35,786 nt of DNA from CBDFGT01 sp965247225 (GCA_965247225.1 CBDFGT010000026.1:1-35786); one strand, 5' to 3'; shown: positions 1-7,010, counted from the stretch's first letter. Notes: generated from the sequence alone by a model not told the origin. Numbers and translations are program-made.

Positions 1-1188
1 TACCGCGAACGCGCTCGCCGTCGCCTGCCGAAGATTTTCTTCGACTACATTGATGGCGGTTCGTTCGACGAGGGCACGATGCAGGCCAATCGCGCCGATT
101 TCGGAGACTTGGCGCTCAAGCAGAACGTGCTTGTCGAGTCCAGGCCTCAGGATCTTTCGACAAGCTATCTCGGTGCACGCCATCCCCTGCCCTTCATGCT
201 GGGGCCGGTCGGATTTCTCGGCCTCTATTCCGGCAAGGGTGAATTGAAGGCGGTCCGCGCAGCGCATGCGGCGGGCATTCCTTTCTGCCTCTCCACCTTT
301 TCCATCGCCTCGCTTGCTGATCTGCGCGCAGAGACGAAGGGGCCGCTGTATTTTCAGCTCTATGTGCTCGAGGACCGCACACTCTGCGAGGAGCTCCTTC
401 TGGCGGCGGAGCATGCCGGTGTCGATACGCTGTTCGTAACCGTTGATACGGCCATTACCGGCATTCGCGAACGAGACGTGCGCAACGGGTTCAGGTCGCT
501 GACGCGGATTACACCCAGCCTCTTCGCACGCCTTGCGCTTCGCCCCCTGTGGCTGGCCGATATCGCCCTCAACGGCATGCCGTCCGTGCGGGCGATAGAA
601 CACCGGCCGGAATTCGGACGCGGCGCCTTGGAGCAGGCAGCGAACCTTTCGCGCCGTATCGACAAGACGCTGTGTTGGAAAGACATCGCGTGGCTGCGCG
701 ACCGCTGGCCCGGCAAGCTGATCGTCAAAGGCATTCTCGCACCCGAGGATGCGGCGATGGCACGCCAACTCGGATGTGACGGTGTCGTTATTTCAAACCA
801 TGGCGGGCGTCAGCTGGACGGCGCATCCAGCACGATCCGCGCCCTTCCCGGCATTCGCGCGGCCGTCGGTCCGGATTTCTGCCTGATGCTAGACGGTGGC
901 ATCCGTCGCGGCACGGACATCATCAAGGCGATTGGTCTCGGTGCCGATGGCGTGATGCTCGGCCGCGCCTATGCCTATGGCCTTTCCGCAGCGGGGGAGC
1001 AGGGCGTCACGGGCGTAATTGCCATTCTTGAACGGGAAATCTCCATAAGCCTCGCCCTCATGGGCGTTGCTTCGATCGACGAGCTAAAAGCGCGCGGCCG
1101 CAACGTTGTCACCGTTGCGAGCAATTTGTGGCCTTCATTTAGCAGCCGTTCTGAGCAAAGGCTGGAGAGGAGCATCGAGCCGACGTAA
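1..1188 (+). CDS. FMN-dependent alpha-hydroxy-acid dehydrogenase (L-lactate dehydrogenase family), 5' end outside window
   Basis: Flavoenzyme that would oxidise an (S)-2-hydroxy acid such as L-lactate to the 2-keto acid with FMN as cofactor. The frame is open from base 1, giving 395 residues that begin inside the conserved N-terminal region (RRRLPKIFFDYIDGG); family members have only about 10 residues before this, so little is missing. The first ATG at 79 is internal. The C-terminal signature SNHGGRQLD, with the catalytic histidine, is present, followed by the FMN-phosphate segment around LDGGIRRGTDIIKAIGLGAD. The loop region near the middle (NGFRSLTRITPSLFARLALRP) is typical of the membrane-associated lactate/mandelate branch. 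Substrate cannot be assigned; mandelate or another hydroxy acid is possible. It lies on the island side of the tRNA-Thr fragment at 1579-1623, so it may be acquired DNA. Confidence 0.88.
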   Translation, partial: YRERARRRLPKIFFDYIDGGSFDEGTMQANRADFGDLALKQNVLVESRPQDLSTSYLGARHPLPFMLGPVGFLGLYSGKGELKAVRAAHAAGIPFCLSTFSIASLADLRAETKGPLYFQLYVLEDRTLCEELLLAAEHAGVDTLFVTVDTAITGIRERDVRNGFRSLTRITPSLFARLALRPLWLADIALNGMPSVRAIEHRPEFGRGALEQAANLSRRIDKTLCWKDIAWLRDRWPGKLIVKGILAPEDAAMARQLGCDGVVISNHGGRQLDGASSTIRALPGIRAAVGPDFCLMLDGGIRRGTDIIKAIGLGADGVMLGRAYAYGLSAAGEQGVTGVIAILEREISISLALMGVASIDELKARGRNVVTVASNLWPSFSSRSEQRLERSIEPT

Positions 1189-1578
1189 ACACTCTCTGCG
1201 CTTTTGCCGCTGAATCCAAGCATCCAGAGACACGCGCCACGTTGGGCATTCGCCCGGCTAGATGTGAACTTTCAGGAGGTTGTCCATTCGGAGTGGATCT
1301 GGGAGACTGGAGTTACCACACCTCAATTTTCCAGGATCGCTCCGAATGGACAACCTATTGAGGCTCCAAATGGTCAAAAGCACAAAGTTATCGTCCGTGG
1401 TCAAATTCTTCAAAAAATCGTGGAAGAAACGTCTGCAAATATGGTAGCGGCTGAATGACCCTGCCTCCGCTTACGTCTCCCGATATCTCCGGAAACACTG
1501 GAACATATGAGGAATTGACGCGAATTATCGGACTTCAAAAGCCATGTTTTCTGGGCTTTTCGCCTAAATACCCCGCCG
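1189..1578. other. gene-poor end of putative island
   Basis: No convincing gene. An open frame at 1204-1458 (+) has no recognisable family or ribosome binding site. The stretch holds a long stem-loop (1277-1356) and a short A/T-flanked hairpin at 1537-1560 (aaaagcc ... ggctttt) that could act as a weak terminator. Confidence 0.5.
1277..1356. repeat. inverted repeat with 17-bp perfect arm
   Basis: Bases 1277-1293 (aggttgtccattcggag) are the exact reverse complement of 1340-1356, and partial pairing continues inward for about 9 bases to 1302/1331. It could be a recombination or regulatory structure at the end of the putative island, or a decayed mobile-element end; the function is unknown. Confidence 0.7.
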
Positions 1579-1623
1579 TTCGTAATGACGGGGTCAGGTG
1601 TTCGAGTCACCTAAGCGGCACCA
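1579..1623 (+). other. 3' half of tRNA-Thr(CGT), likely attachment site of an island
   Basis: From the anticodon loop (ttcgtaa, anticodon CGT at 1581-1583) onward this reads as a tRNA: anticodon 3' stem, variable loop, a perfect T arm (aggtg 1596-1600, ttcgagt, cacct 1608-1612), acceptor strand aagcggc (1613-1619), discriminator A and CCA (1621-1623). The upstream bases give no D arm and no gccgctt acceptor strand, so it is not a functional tRNA. A displaced tRNA 3' end is the usual trace of integrase-mediated insertion into a tRNA gene. With this orientation the inserted DNA would lie to the left and the complete tRNA-Thr beyond the window. Confidence 0.75.
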
Positions 1624-1778
1624 TTTATATTTTATGTGGCCTTTGATGCGCCCGTTTTCGACCCCTTTACCAGTTAAAAAATCTGATTTCTATACAGAAT
1701 TTTGTACTTCATCATATCGGCAACGTATCCGGCGATGTGCGATCACACGCATGGCCTCAAGCTTCACAGGACAGATTT

Positions 1779-1803
1779 GGAACCTTCGCCGCACAGATGC
1801 GTT
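1779..1803 (+). promoter_or_regulatory. EcfG-type promoter for the DUF1328 gene
   Basis: GGAAC at 1779-1783 and CGTT at 1800-1803 are separated by 16 bases, matching the consensus for the alphaproteobacterial general stress sigma factor EcfG. The -10 element lies 36 bases before the start codon at 1840. Confidence 0.75.
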
Positions 1804-1839
1804 AATGGAGCAACAGAAAACCTGCTCAGGAGACTTTCC

Positions 1840-2007
1840 ATGCTACAATACGCACTTGTATTTTTTGTTGTTGCGCTCATTGCCGGACTTTTCGGCTTTA
1901 CAGGTATTGCAGGTGCGGCGGCTGGTGTTGCAAAGATCCTGTTTTACATCTTTGTCGCACTGCTGCTGATTTCGATTATCATGCAGATTTTTTCGAGTGC
2001 TGTTTAG
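1840..2007 (+). CDS. DUF1328 (UPF0391) small membrane protein
   Basis: A 55-residue protein, MLQYALVFFVVALIAGLFGF at the N-terminus, with two hydrophobic helices separated by a glycine/alanine-rich turn (FTGIAGAAAGVAK). This is the pattern of the DUF1328/YtjA family of small inner-membrane proteins, whose biochemical role is unknown. The ATG at 1840 is chosen over the in-frame upstream start at 1702 because it has an AGGAG-like site at 1828-1832 and matches the family N-terminus. An EcfG-type promoter lies directly upstream, so it is inferred to be a member of the general stress regulon. The IS256-family element starts 51 bases downstream of the stop. Confidence 0.88.
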   Translation: MLQYALVFFVVALIAGLFGFTGIAGAAAGVAKILFYIFVALLLISIIMQIFSSAV

Positions 2008-2050
2008 CGTGAGAAAGCCTGCTGCGCACAAAACGTAACATGTTCTCCAC

Positions 2051-2058
2051 ATTTTACG
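2051..2058. repeat. left 8-bp target duplication of IS
   Basis: The sequence attttacg directly precedes the IS left end and is repeated exactly at 3480-3487 after the right end. Confidence 0.9.
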
Positions 2059-3479
2059 GGTCATGTCCCGAGGCGTGGTGTAGGTTGCATCGTGTTCACG
2101 CGGTTTCCCGGCATTGCCGGTTGTGTCAGTTTGCCACGGCTGGCAAGCTGGTGACGGGATTATTGCTCAATGGAGCCATGGTTTCAAGTGTCATATATCT
2201 TGCCCGTTGCACAGCCCATTCGTCGTTCTGCTCCAGCAGCAAAGCGCCCACAAGGCGGATGATGGCGGCCTCGTTGGGGAATATACCGACGACATCGGTT
2301 CGCCGCTTGATCTCGCCGTTTAGCCGTTCAATCGGATTGTTCGAGCGCAGCTTGGCCCGGTGCTCCTTTGGAAAGCTCATATAGGCCAGGACATCCTCTT
2401 CAGCATCATCCATCAGCTTTGCCAGTTTGGGCACGGAGCTGCGCATCTGGTCTGCCACCCTGCGCCATTGTGTTTTCGCCTCCTTTGCATCGTCCTGCGC
2501 GAATGCCGTGGCGATATAGGCCGAGACAACCCGGCGGCCGCTTTTGCCTGCATGGGCCAGCGCATTGCGCATAAAATGCACGCAGCAGCGCTGCCATGTG
2601 GCGCTAAAGACCCGTTCAACGGCAGCCCGGATCCCCTCATGCGCATCCGAAATCACCAGCTTGACACCGCGCAGGCCCCGGCGTGCAAGCTTGCGCAGAA
2701 ACTCTGTCCAGAAGGTCGCCGCTTCCGAAGCGCCAATATCCAGCCCCAGAACCTCGCGCCGCCCGTCGGCATTGACGCCGATGGCCAGAATGGCGGCAAC
2801 CGGGACAATCCGGCCTTCCTGCCGCACCTTCACATAGGTGGCATCAATCCACAGATAGGGCCAGTTTCCCTCAATTGGCCTGTCGAGAAAGGTGTTCACC
2901 CGGCCATCAATATCCTCGCAGAGCCGCGAGACCTGACTCTTGGAAATACCGCTACCGCCCATCGCCTTGACCAGATCATCGACCGAGCGCGTCGAAATGC
3001 CCTGCACATAGGCCTCCTGAATAACGGCGACCAGCGCCTTCTCCGCCATCCGGCGCGGCTCCAGAAAGCTTGGGAAATAGCTGCCCTTGCGCAGTTTGGG
3101 GATGCGAAGCTCCACGGTTCCGGCCCGCGTCTCCCAATCCCGGTCCCGATACCCGTTGCGTTGGGCAAGCCTCGCCGGGCTCTTCTCGCCATGGGCCGCA
3201 CCGGCCAGGCTACCCACTTCCAGCGCCATCAACCGGTTTGCTGCAAAGGCGATCATCTCTTTCAAAAAATTGCTGTCGCCGGTCTGTTCCAGAAGGGCGT
3301 GGAGGTCCATAATGTCTGTGGTCATCGGTTGTTTCCTTGTCGGTTCGGGTTTTGCAACCAAACTCTGACAGAAAACCGGTGACCACCGCCCTAACGCCGC
3401 TTGTCCTGCAGCGCTGGATGAGGGCGCGCACAAGCGGCGAAAGGCCTATGCAACCTACACCACGGGATGGGACGTGACC
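2059..3479 (-). mobile_element. complete IS256-family insertion sequence, 1421 bp
   Basis: The element is bounded by 32-bp imperfect terminal inverted repeats at 2059-2090 and 3448-3479 (27 of 32 positions match; both ends begin ggtca and share cgtggtgtaggttgcat inward). It carries one transposase gene on the minus strand and is flanked by a perfect 8-bp duplication (attttacg), which is within the range usual for IS256. Intact gene, ends and duplication indicate a recent insertion. It landed in the intergenic space between the DUF1328 gene and the DUF3309 gene and breaks no recognisable coding sequence. Confidence 0.95.
2126..3325 (-). CDS. IS256-family transposase
   Basis: A 399-residue DDE/D transposase (mutator-like, MULE superfamily) that catalyses cut or copy and paste movement of the surrounding element. 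Likely catalytic residues are D161 in LWIDATYVKV, D227 in VISDAHEG, and the glutamate of NPIERLNGEIKRR (E333). The CCVHFMRN segment (residues 248-254) is the C-x2-H motif typical of the family. The ATG at 3325 is preferred over an upstream GTG at 3433 because an AGGAAA site lies just before it and the protein then begins MTTDIMDLHALLEQ, as in full-length relatives. The length is normal and there are no stops or frameshifts, so the element is probably active. Confidence 0.95.
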   Translation of the reverse strand: MTTDIMDLHALLEQTGDSNFLKEMIAFAANRLMALEVGSLAGAAHGEKSPARLAQRNGYRDRDWETRAGTVELRIPKLRKGSYFPSFLEPRRMAEKALVAVIQEAYVQGISTRSVDDLVKAMGGSGISKSQVSRLCEDIDGRVNTFLDRPIEGNWPYLWIDATYVKVRQEGRIVPVAAILAIGVNADGRREVLGLDIGASEAATFWTEFLRKLARRGLRGVKLVISDAHEGIRAAVERVFSATWQRCCVHFMRNALAHAGKSGRRVVSAYIATAFAQDDAKEAKTQWRRVADQMRSSVPKLAKLMDDAEEDVLAYMSFPKEHRAKLRSNNPIERLNGEIKRRTDVVGIFPNEAAIIRLVGALLLEQNDEWAVQRARYMTLETMAPLSNNPVTSLPAVAN

Positions 3480-3487
3480 ATTTTACG
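3480..3487. repeat. right 8-bp target duplication of IS
   Basis: Exact copy of attttacg found at 2051-2058 on the other side of the element. Confidence 0.9.
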
Positions 3488-3589
3488 GAATGATGCGGAA
3501 CTTTTTTGGGCGTTCGCCATTATACATTCAAAAGGTCAGACTTCCATTATCTTTGACCTTTCAGCGCCGCAGACCTCCATGGCGCCATT

Positions 3590-3621
3590 GAGGAGAAAGC
3601 CCTGCCCCCGGCTTTCTCCTC
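3590..3621 (+). terminator. strong hairpin, possible terminator
   Basis: Perfect 12-bp stem (gaggagaaagcc at 3590-3601, ggctttctcctc at 3610-3621) with an 8-base loop, followed by ctttc only. Before the IS inserted it would have stood about 150 bases after the DUF1328 stop and may have ended that transcript. The lack of a full T tract makes this tentative. Confidence 0.5.
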
Positions 3622-3686
3622 CTTTCGACTCAATACAAATCACTTTCAGATTTACGATATTAAAATTTTTATTTTAATATTTTTTG

Positions 3687-3711
3687 GGAACCAATGTTCG
3701 TTCACAACGTT
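3687..3711 (+). promoter_or_regulatory. EcfG-type promoter for the DUF3309 gene
   Basis: GGAAC at 3687-3691, a 16-base spacer and CGTT at 3708-3711 match the EcfG consensus. The site follows a very A/T-rich tract and is about 97 bases before the start codon at 3809, leaving a long leader. Confidence 0.75.
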
Positions 3712-3808
3712 TAATTGACATGATATTCAAAAATGACAGCGATCTATTGTTTTGGATATCTGATTATTATTCAATTTTTTGATTGAATACGTCAAATGAG
3801 GATTGAAC

Positions 3809-3967
3809 ATGACAATTTCAACTTTAATTATTATCATTCTCGTTTTGCTTCTGATCGGTGCCCTGCCGACCTGGCCACATTCCAGAGGCTGGAATTACGG
3901 TCCTTCCGGCTTGCTGGGAACGCTCCTGATCATCGTTCTGGTGCTGATGGTTCTCAAGGTGATCTGA
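3809..3967 (+). CDS. DUF3309 family small membrane protein
   Basis: A 52-residue protein with an N-terminal hydrophobic helix, the motif GALPTWPHSRGWNYGPSG (residues 17-34) and a C-terminal hydrophobic helix ending LMVLKVI. This LPTWPHS...WGYGPSG pattern identifies DUF3309, a family common in stress-tolerant alphaproteobacteria with no known biochemical role. The ATG at 3809 follows a GAGGA site at 3798-3802; the overlapping ATG at 3796 is in another frame that gives no family match. The EcfG-type promoter upstream suggests stress induction. A 25-residue peptide gene follows after 58 bases and probably shares the transcript. Confidence 0.88.
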   Translation: MTISTLIIIILVLLLIGALPTWPHSRGWNYGPSGLLGTLLIIVLVLMVLKVI

Positions 3968-4025
3968 TGCTGGCATGGAAGCACGCCGGCTGAAAATACG
4001 TAACCCAAAGATAAGGAGAACAACA

Positions 4026-4103
4026 ATGAGAACATTGCTTCTTTTGCTGATCGGCGTTCCTATACCGGTCATCGCACTGCTTTACTTCATGGGCTGGTAT
4101 TGA
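4026..4103 (+). CDS. 25-residue hydrophobic peptide
   Basis: ATG at 4026 to TGA at 4101-4103 encodes MRTLLLLLIGVPIPVIALLY followed by FMGWY, a single membrane-spanning segment with an arginine at position 2 and an aromatic end. A strong AAGGAG site at 4012-4017 with good spacing makes translation likely. I recognise no family. It sits downstream of the stress-promoter-linked DUF3309 gene, so it is inferred to be a co-expressed small membrane protein. It could also be a leader-like peptide, but there is no attenuator structure after it that would support this. Confidence 0.6.
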   Translation: MRTLLLLLIGVPIPVIALLYFMGWY

Positions 4104-4126
4104 ACCGCGCCCCATCTGTCACCCTT

Positions 4127-4226
4127 AAAGCGCGCTGCGATCTTCCAGATTCGCTTGCTACGCTTCAAGTCTTTGTTTTTAAGCATGTCGTTATCGCAAA
4201 ACCGCTGCACACTATTGCACGACATG
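4127..4226. repeat. dispersed intergenic repeat of Brucellaceae type (about 100 bp)
   Basis: This stretch (aaagcgcgctgcgatc ... gcaaaaccgctgcacac ... cgacatg) resembles, from memory, a repeat scattered between genes in Brucella/Ochrobactrum genomes. Its end folds as catgtcg (4184-4190) pairing with cgacatg (4220-4226). It could not be checked against a genome here. Confidence 0.45.
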
Positions 4227-4249
4227 GTTTAGCTTAAAGGAATGATCTT

Positions 4250-4597
4250 ATGACAATCGCAAAAGCCGTCGATAAACTGAAACACGGAAACGGAACTGCC
4301 GCTATGGATGAACTGGATATTGAAACACGGCTGGAAGAAATGCGCTCGGAGATGGTCCGCCTTTCTGAAGCACTGACATCGCTTGGATCGAGCAAGATGG
4401 ATGAGTACAAGGCCGGAATTGACAAGCTGGCAGCAGATGCCGTGTCCACCTCGATGAGCGCCCTGAAAACCGCGAAAACGGAAGCTGTGTCCCTTGAGGA
4501 AAGCTTCGAAAGCCAGATTCGGTCGCATCCCCTTCAGGCCATCGGTATTGCCGCCGGGATCGGTTTCCTGGCAGCCATCATGACACGGCGTAGCTGA
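4250..4597 (+). CDS. DUF883-like (ElaB/YqjD-type) membrane-anchored protein
   Basis: A 115-residue protein with a polar, coiled-coil-prone N-terminal part (ETRLEEMRSEMVRLSEALTS, residues about 24-43) and a single C-terminal transmembrane segment in the pattern HPLQAIGIAAGIGFLAAIMT followed by RRS. That tail is characteristic of the DUF883 family, whose E. coli members ElaB and YqjD are stationary-phase inner-membrane proteins, YqjD being ribosome-associated. An AAGGA site lies upstream. The next gene starts 2 bases after the stop, so the two are co-transcribed, with dps probably third. No EcfG promoter match is visible in the gap upstream, which is filled by a repeat. Confidence 0.8.
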   Translation: MTIAKAVDKLKHGNGTAAMDELDIETRLEEMRSEMVRLSEALTSLGSSKMDEYKAGIDKLAADAVSTSMSALKTAKTEAVSLEESFESQIRSHPLQAIGIAAGIGFLAAIMTRRS

Positions 4598-4599
4598 AC

Positions 4600-4983
4600 A
4601 TGAATATGCTGTCATCCGCACTGGCACATTTCGCCTCAACAACGGCCAGCCGCGCTGCCATACCGGTGATGGCGTTTGTCGTGATCGGCATGCTCCTCGG
4701 CATCAGCTTTTTGATGCTGATGGCCGCAGGCGGTGTTTGGCTTGCGGAACTTTACGGTCCGGTGATTGCGCTTCTTGCTCTCGCAGGCGTTGCAGTTGTT
4801 GCAGCGTGCATTGCCGCAGTCTGGTTTTATTTCTGGCAGAAGCGGGCAGAACGACGACGCAAGTCGGCCCAGATAACAAGTTTGCTTGCTGTTGTGGCAC
4901 CAAGGCTGATTGCAACAAGCCCGATTGGCTCACTGGTTGCCATTGCGGCGGTTGCTTATGTTCTTTCAAAAGCCCGTGATTAG
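4600..4983 (+). CDS. holin-like/YqjE-type small membrane protein
   Basis: A 127-residue protein with hydrophobic segments at about 20-45, 52-78 and 95-122, and a basic stretch (KRAERRRKSAQ) between the second and third. In many proteobacteria a DUF883 gene is followed by a gene for a YqjE/phage-holin-III-like membrane protein, and this pair matches that arrangement, although sequence similarity to YqjE alone is weak. The function is unknown; partnership with the DUF883 protein in the inner membrane under stress is inferred from context. Two candidate starts (4600 and 4606) differ by two residues. Confidence 0.65.
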   Translation: MNMLSSALAHFASTTASRAAIPVMAFVVIGMLLGISFLMLMAAGGVWLAELYGPVIALLALAGVAVVAACIAAVWFYFWQKRAERRRKSAQITSLLAVVAPRLIATSPIGSLVAIAAVAYVLSKARD

Positions 4984-5041
4984 GGCCTGCAGGCATTAAG
5001 GCCCCAATCACGGGCATACCCCTTTCAGAAAGGTTTCCATC

Positions 5042-5569
5042 ATGTCCCCCTCACTGAAATCATCCGCTGCCGTTGCCCTTGAGCCTGAAGCGCATACTGA
5101 CAGCCTGAACAATGGCCTGTCAGCGTCCTATCGAAAAGATATGGCAACCGGCCTGTCAGAAATATTGGCATCCACCTACCGCCTTTTGATCAAAAGCCAT
5201 ATCTATCACTGGAATGTGGTTGGACCGGTGTTCAAACCGATCCACGAATTGACGCAAGCCCATTATGAGGCGCTGTTTGGCGCAACAGATATTATTGCCG
5301 AGCGTATCCGTGCGCTTGGGCATCTCGCTCCGGCCTCGCTCAAAGAGGCGCAAAATTTTGCACCAACCGGGCCGGATGTGGACCATGGCTCTGCTGCAAG
5401 CATGGTGGCCGATCTGGTCAAAGACCACGAGGCTGGTATCCGTAACATGCGAAAGGCGTGTGGCACGGCAGACGACAACGCAGATTTCGTCACAACCGAC
5501 ATGCTGACAGATCGTCTGAACTTCCATGAAAAAGCTGTGTGGATGCTGCGTGCAACCACAGCCAGATGA
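5042..5569 (+). CDS. dps: Dps-family ferritin-like DNA-protection protein
   Basis: Dodecameric mini-ferritin that oxidises ferrous iron with peroxide, stores it and protects DNA in stressed cells. The 175-residue protein has the Dps ferroxidase signature in KSHIYHWNVVGPVFKPIHEL (residues 51-70) and ATDIIAERIRALG (81-93): H56, H68, D83 and E87 are the expected inter-subunit metal ligands. An N-terminal extension of about 28 residues before the four-helix bundle is rather acidic and lacks the lysine-rich DNA-binding tail of E. coli Dps, so DNA binding is uncertain. AGAAAGG lies upstream of the ATG. It follows the DUF883/holin-like pair and precedes the first phyR gene, in line with a stress role. 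Confidence 0.9.
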   Translation: MSPSLKSSAAVALEPEAHTDSLNNGLSASYRKDMATGLSEILASTYRLLIKSHIYHWNVVGPVFKPIHELTQAHYEALFGATDIIAERIRALGHLAPASLKEAQNFAPTGPDVDHGSAASMVADLVKDHEAGIRNMRKACGTADDNADFVTTDMLTDRLNFHEKAVWMLRATTAR

Positions 5570-5754
5570 ACGCTTTTTAAAAGATCACGGAACCATGAAT
5601 GCTATGGCCCGGCTTTCTTGTTCACATGGCCGTGCCCTGGCACCGGCACAACAGTTTATATCCTTATGCAACCTGATGAGAGCACCTTGCATTAACGGCC
5701 AGTATAGCTGAACTGCATGACCAGGGCCTTGCATATCCGAGGGGACTTGATACC

Positions 5755-6555
5755 ATGCCATTATTCAACCGTATTGCCCGTGACCTTCCTTTTTTGCGAC
5801 GTTATTCCCGTGCGATCTCCGGATCGCAAATATCGGGTGATGCCTATGTCGCGGCAACGCTTGAAACCTTGATAGCCGATGTTTCAACCTTTCCGGGAGC
5901 AACGTCTGACCGTGTAGCACTCTACACAGTTTTCACGCAGATTCTGAAATCTGCCCGTATTGAATATCAACCGGTTGAATCGCCATACCCATGGGAGCGT
6001 CAGGCCGGTGCTTCGCTTTCCAGCCTGCCTTCCATGGCGCGGCAGGCATTTTTGCTGGCCAGCGCAGAAGGCTTCACCCCGTTTGAAGTTGCGGAAATTC
6101 TGTCAACGTCTCGCAGAGAAGTGCTGTCACTGCTTGATACCGCCGCACGCGATATTTCCCGACAGATCAAATCCAGTGTGATGATCATTGAAGACGAGCC
6201 ACTGATTGCGCTTGATATCGAGCAAATCCTTCAGGATCTTGGCCATCGTGTCACCGGTATCGCGCGGACAAAAGAAGAGGCCGTCCGTCTACACAGATCA
6301 ACACGCCCGCAGATGATCCTGTCTGATATCCAGCTTGCCGATGGCAGCTCGGGTATTGACGCCGTAAACGATATTCTCACCATGGTCGAGATTCCGGTGA
6401 TTTTTATTACCGCTTTTCCCGGACGCCTTTTGTCCGGAGACAGGCCTGAGCCGACCTTTCTCGTAACAAAACCGTATCATCCCGAAATGCTGAAGGCTCT
6501 TGTCAGCCAAGCGCTGTTTTTCAATGAACAGAAATCACACGAGTTTGCGGTGTAA
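5755..6555 (+). CDS. phyR: PhyR-type anti-anti-sigma response regulator, first copy
   Basis: General stress regulator: when phosphorylated, its sigma-like domain binds the anti-sigma factor NepR and so frees EcfG. The 266 residues contain an N-terminal sigma-like domain (about 1-135) that mimics an ECF sigma factor, and a C-terminal receiver (about 140-262). Receiver residues are intact: E146-D147-E148 acidic group, phosphoacceptor D191 (LSDIQLADGSSG), T219 and K239 (LVTKPY). It is colinear with the second PhyR at 10717-11511 without gaps up to the receiver end. A GAGGGG site lies 12 bases before the ATG. There is no adjacent nepR, and only a poor EcfG promoter match upstream (GGAAC at 5589, then CGGC instead of CGTT), so regulation may differ from that of the second copy. 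Confidence 0.93.
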   Translation: MPLFNRIARDLPFLRRYSRAISGSQISGDAYVAATLETLIADVSTFPGATSDRVALYTVFTQILKSARIEYQPVESPYPWERQAGASLSSLPSMARQAFLLASAEGFTPFEVAEILSTSRREVLSLLDTAARDISRQIKSSVMIIEDEPLIALDIEQILQDLGHRVTGIARTKEEAVRLHRSTRPQMILSDIQLADGSSGIDAVNDILTMVEIPVIFITAFPGRLLSGDRPEPTFLVTKPYHPEMLKALVSQALFFNEQKSHEFAV

Positions 6556-6675
6556 ACCTGATGTGGAGAAGACCCGCTTGGATCCTGACTGAAACGCCCC
6601 TTGACGTGCGCTTTCCTGTGCTGTCACACCGCCCGCCCAAAGCGCAATCCTGGCGCATAGTTCGCCGCAATTTCC

Positions 6676-6700
6676 GGAACCTTTTTGTCGGCAGGGCGTT
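6676..6700 (+). promoter_or_regulatory. EcfG-type promoter for glycine-zipper lipoprotein
   Basis: GGAAC at 6676-6680, 16-base spacer, CGTT at 6697-6700, with the start codon 40 bases further at 6741. Confidence 0.78.
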
Positions 6701-6740
6701 ATCCGTATGACAGTTCAACTATCAAAAACCGGAGATATTC

Positions 6741-6986
6741 ATGAAAGCAATTCTGGCAATACTTGCCATTGTCAGCCTGGCAAGCTGCACAACAATGGAA
6801 AAGACCGCTACTATCGGCGGCGTCAGTGGTGCTGTGATCGGCGGTGCCGTGAGCAACTCTTTAGGCGGAGCATTAATTGGCGGAGCCATAGGCACTGCCG
6901 GCGGAGCATTGATCGGCGCGTCGGCTGAACGTGGCAAATGCAAGTATCGTGATCGCAACAACCGCATCTATATTGCACGCTGTTAA
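6741..6986 (+). CDS. glycine-zipper lipoprotein
   Basis: An 81-residue secreted lipoprotein. The N-terminus (MKAILAILAIVSLASC) is a signal peptide ending in the lipobox LASC, so C16 would be lipidated. Residues about 25-61 form a glycine-zipper membrane segment with repeated GG/GA pairs (GGVSGAVIGGAVSNSLGGAL). A short basic tail with two cysteines (CKYRDRNNRIYIARC) could form a disulfide. Such proteins sit in the outer membrane or periplasm. A GGAG site precedes the ATG and an EcfG-type promoter lies 40 bases upstream, so it is inferred to be a stress-induced envelope protein. A hairpin terminator follows. Confidence 0.85.
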   Translation: MKAILAILAIVSLASCTTMEKTATIGGVSGAVIGGAVSNSLGGALIGGAIGTAGGALIGASAERGKCKYRDRNNRIYIARC

Positions 6987-7010
6987 AAACGCGCCTCCAT
7001 CCGAACGTCC

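Noticed and set aside
1204..1458. An 84-residue plus-strand protein
   Set aside because: No recognisable family, no ribosome binding site, and the frame runs through the stem-loop at 1277-1356.
1566..1623. A complete tRNA-Thr gene
   Set aside because: No D arm and no 5' acceptor strand pairing with aagcggc; the anticodon 5' stem also mismatches, so it is only a 3' fragment.
2360..3382. A 340-residue plus-strand frame
   Set aside because: It is the antisense shadow of the IS256-family transposase, which has clear motifs and a ribosome binding site.
5589..5613. EcfG promoter for the first phyR
   Set aside because: GGAAC is followed after 16 bases by CGGC, not CGTT, and lies about 140 bases from the start codon; too weak to list.
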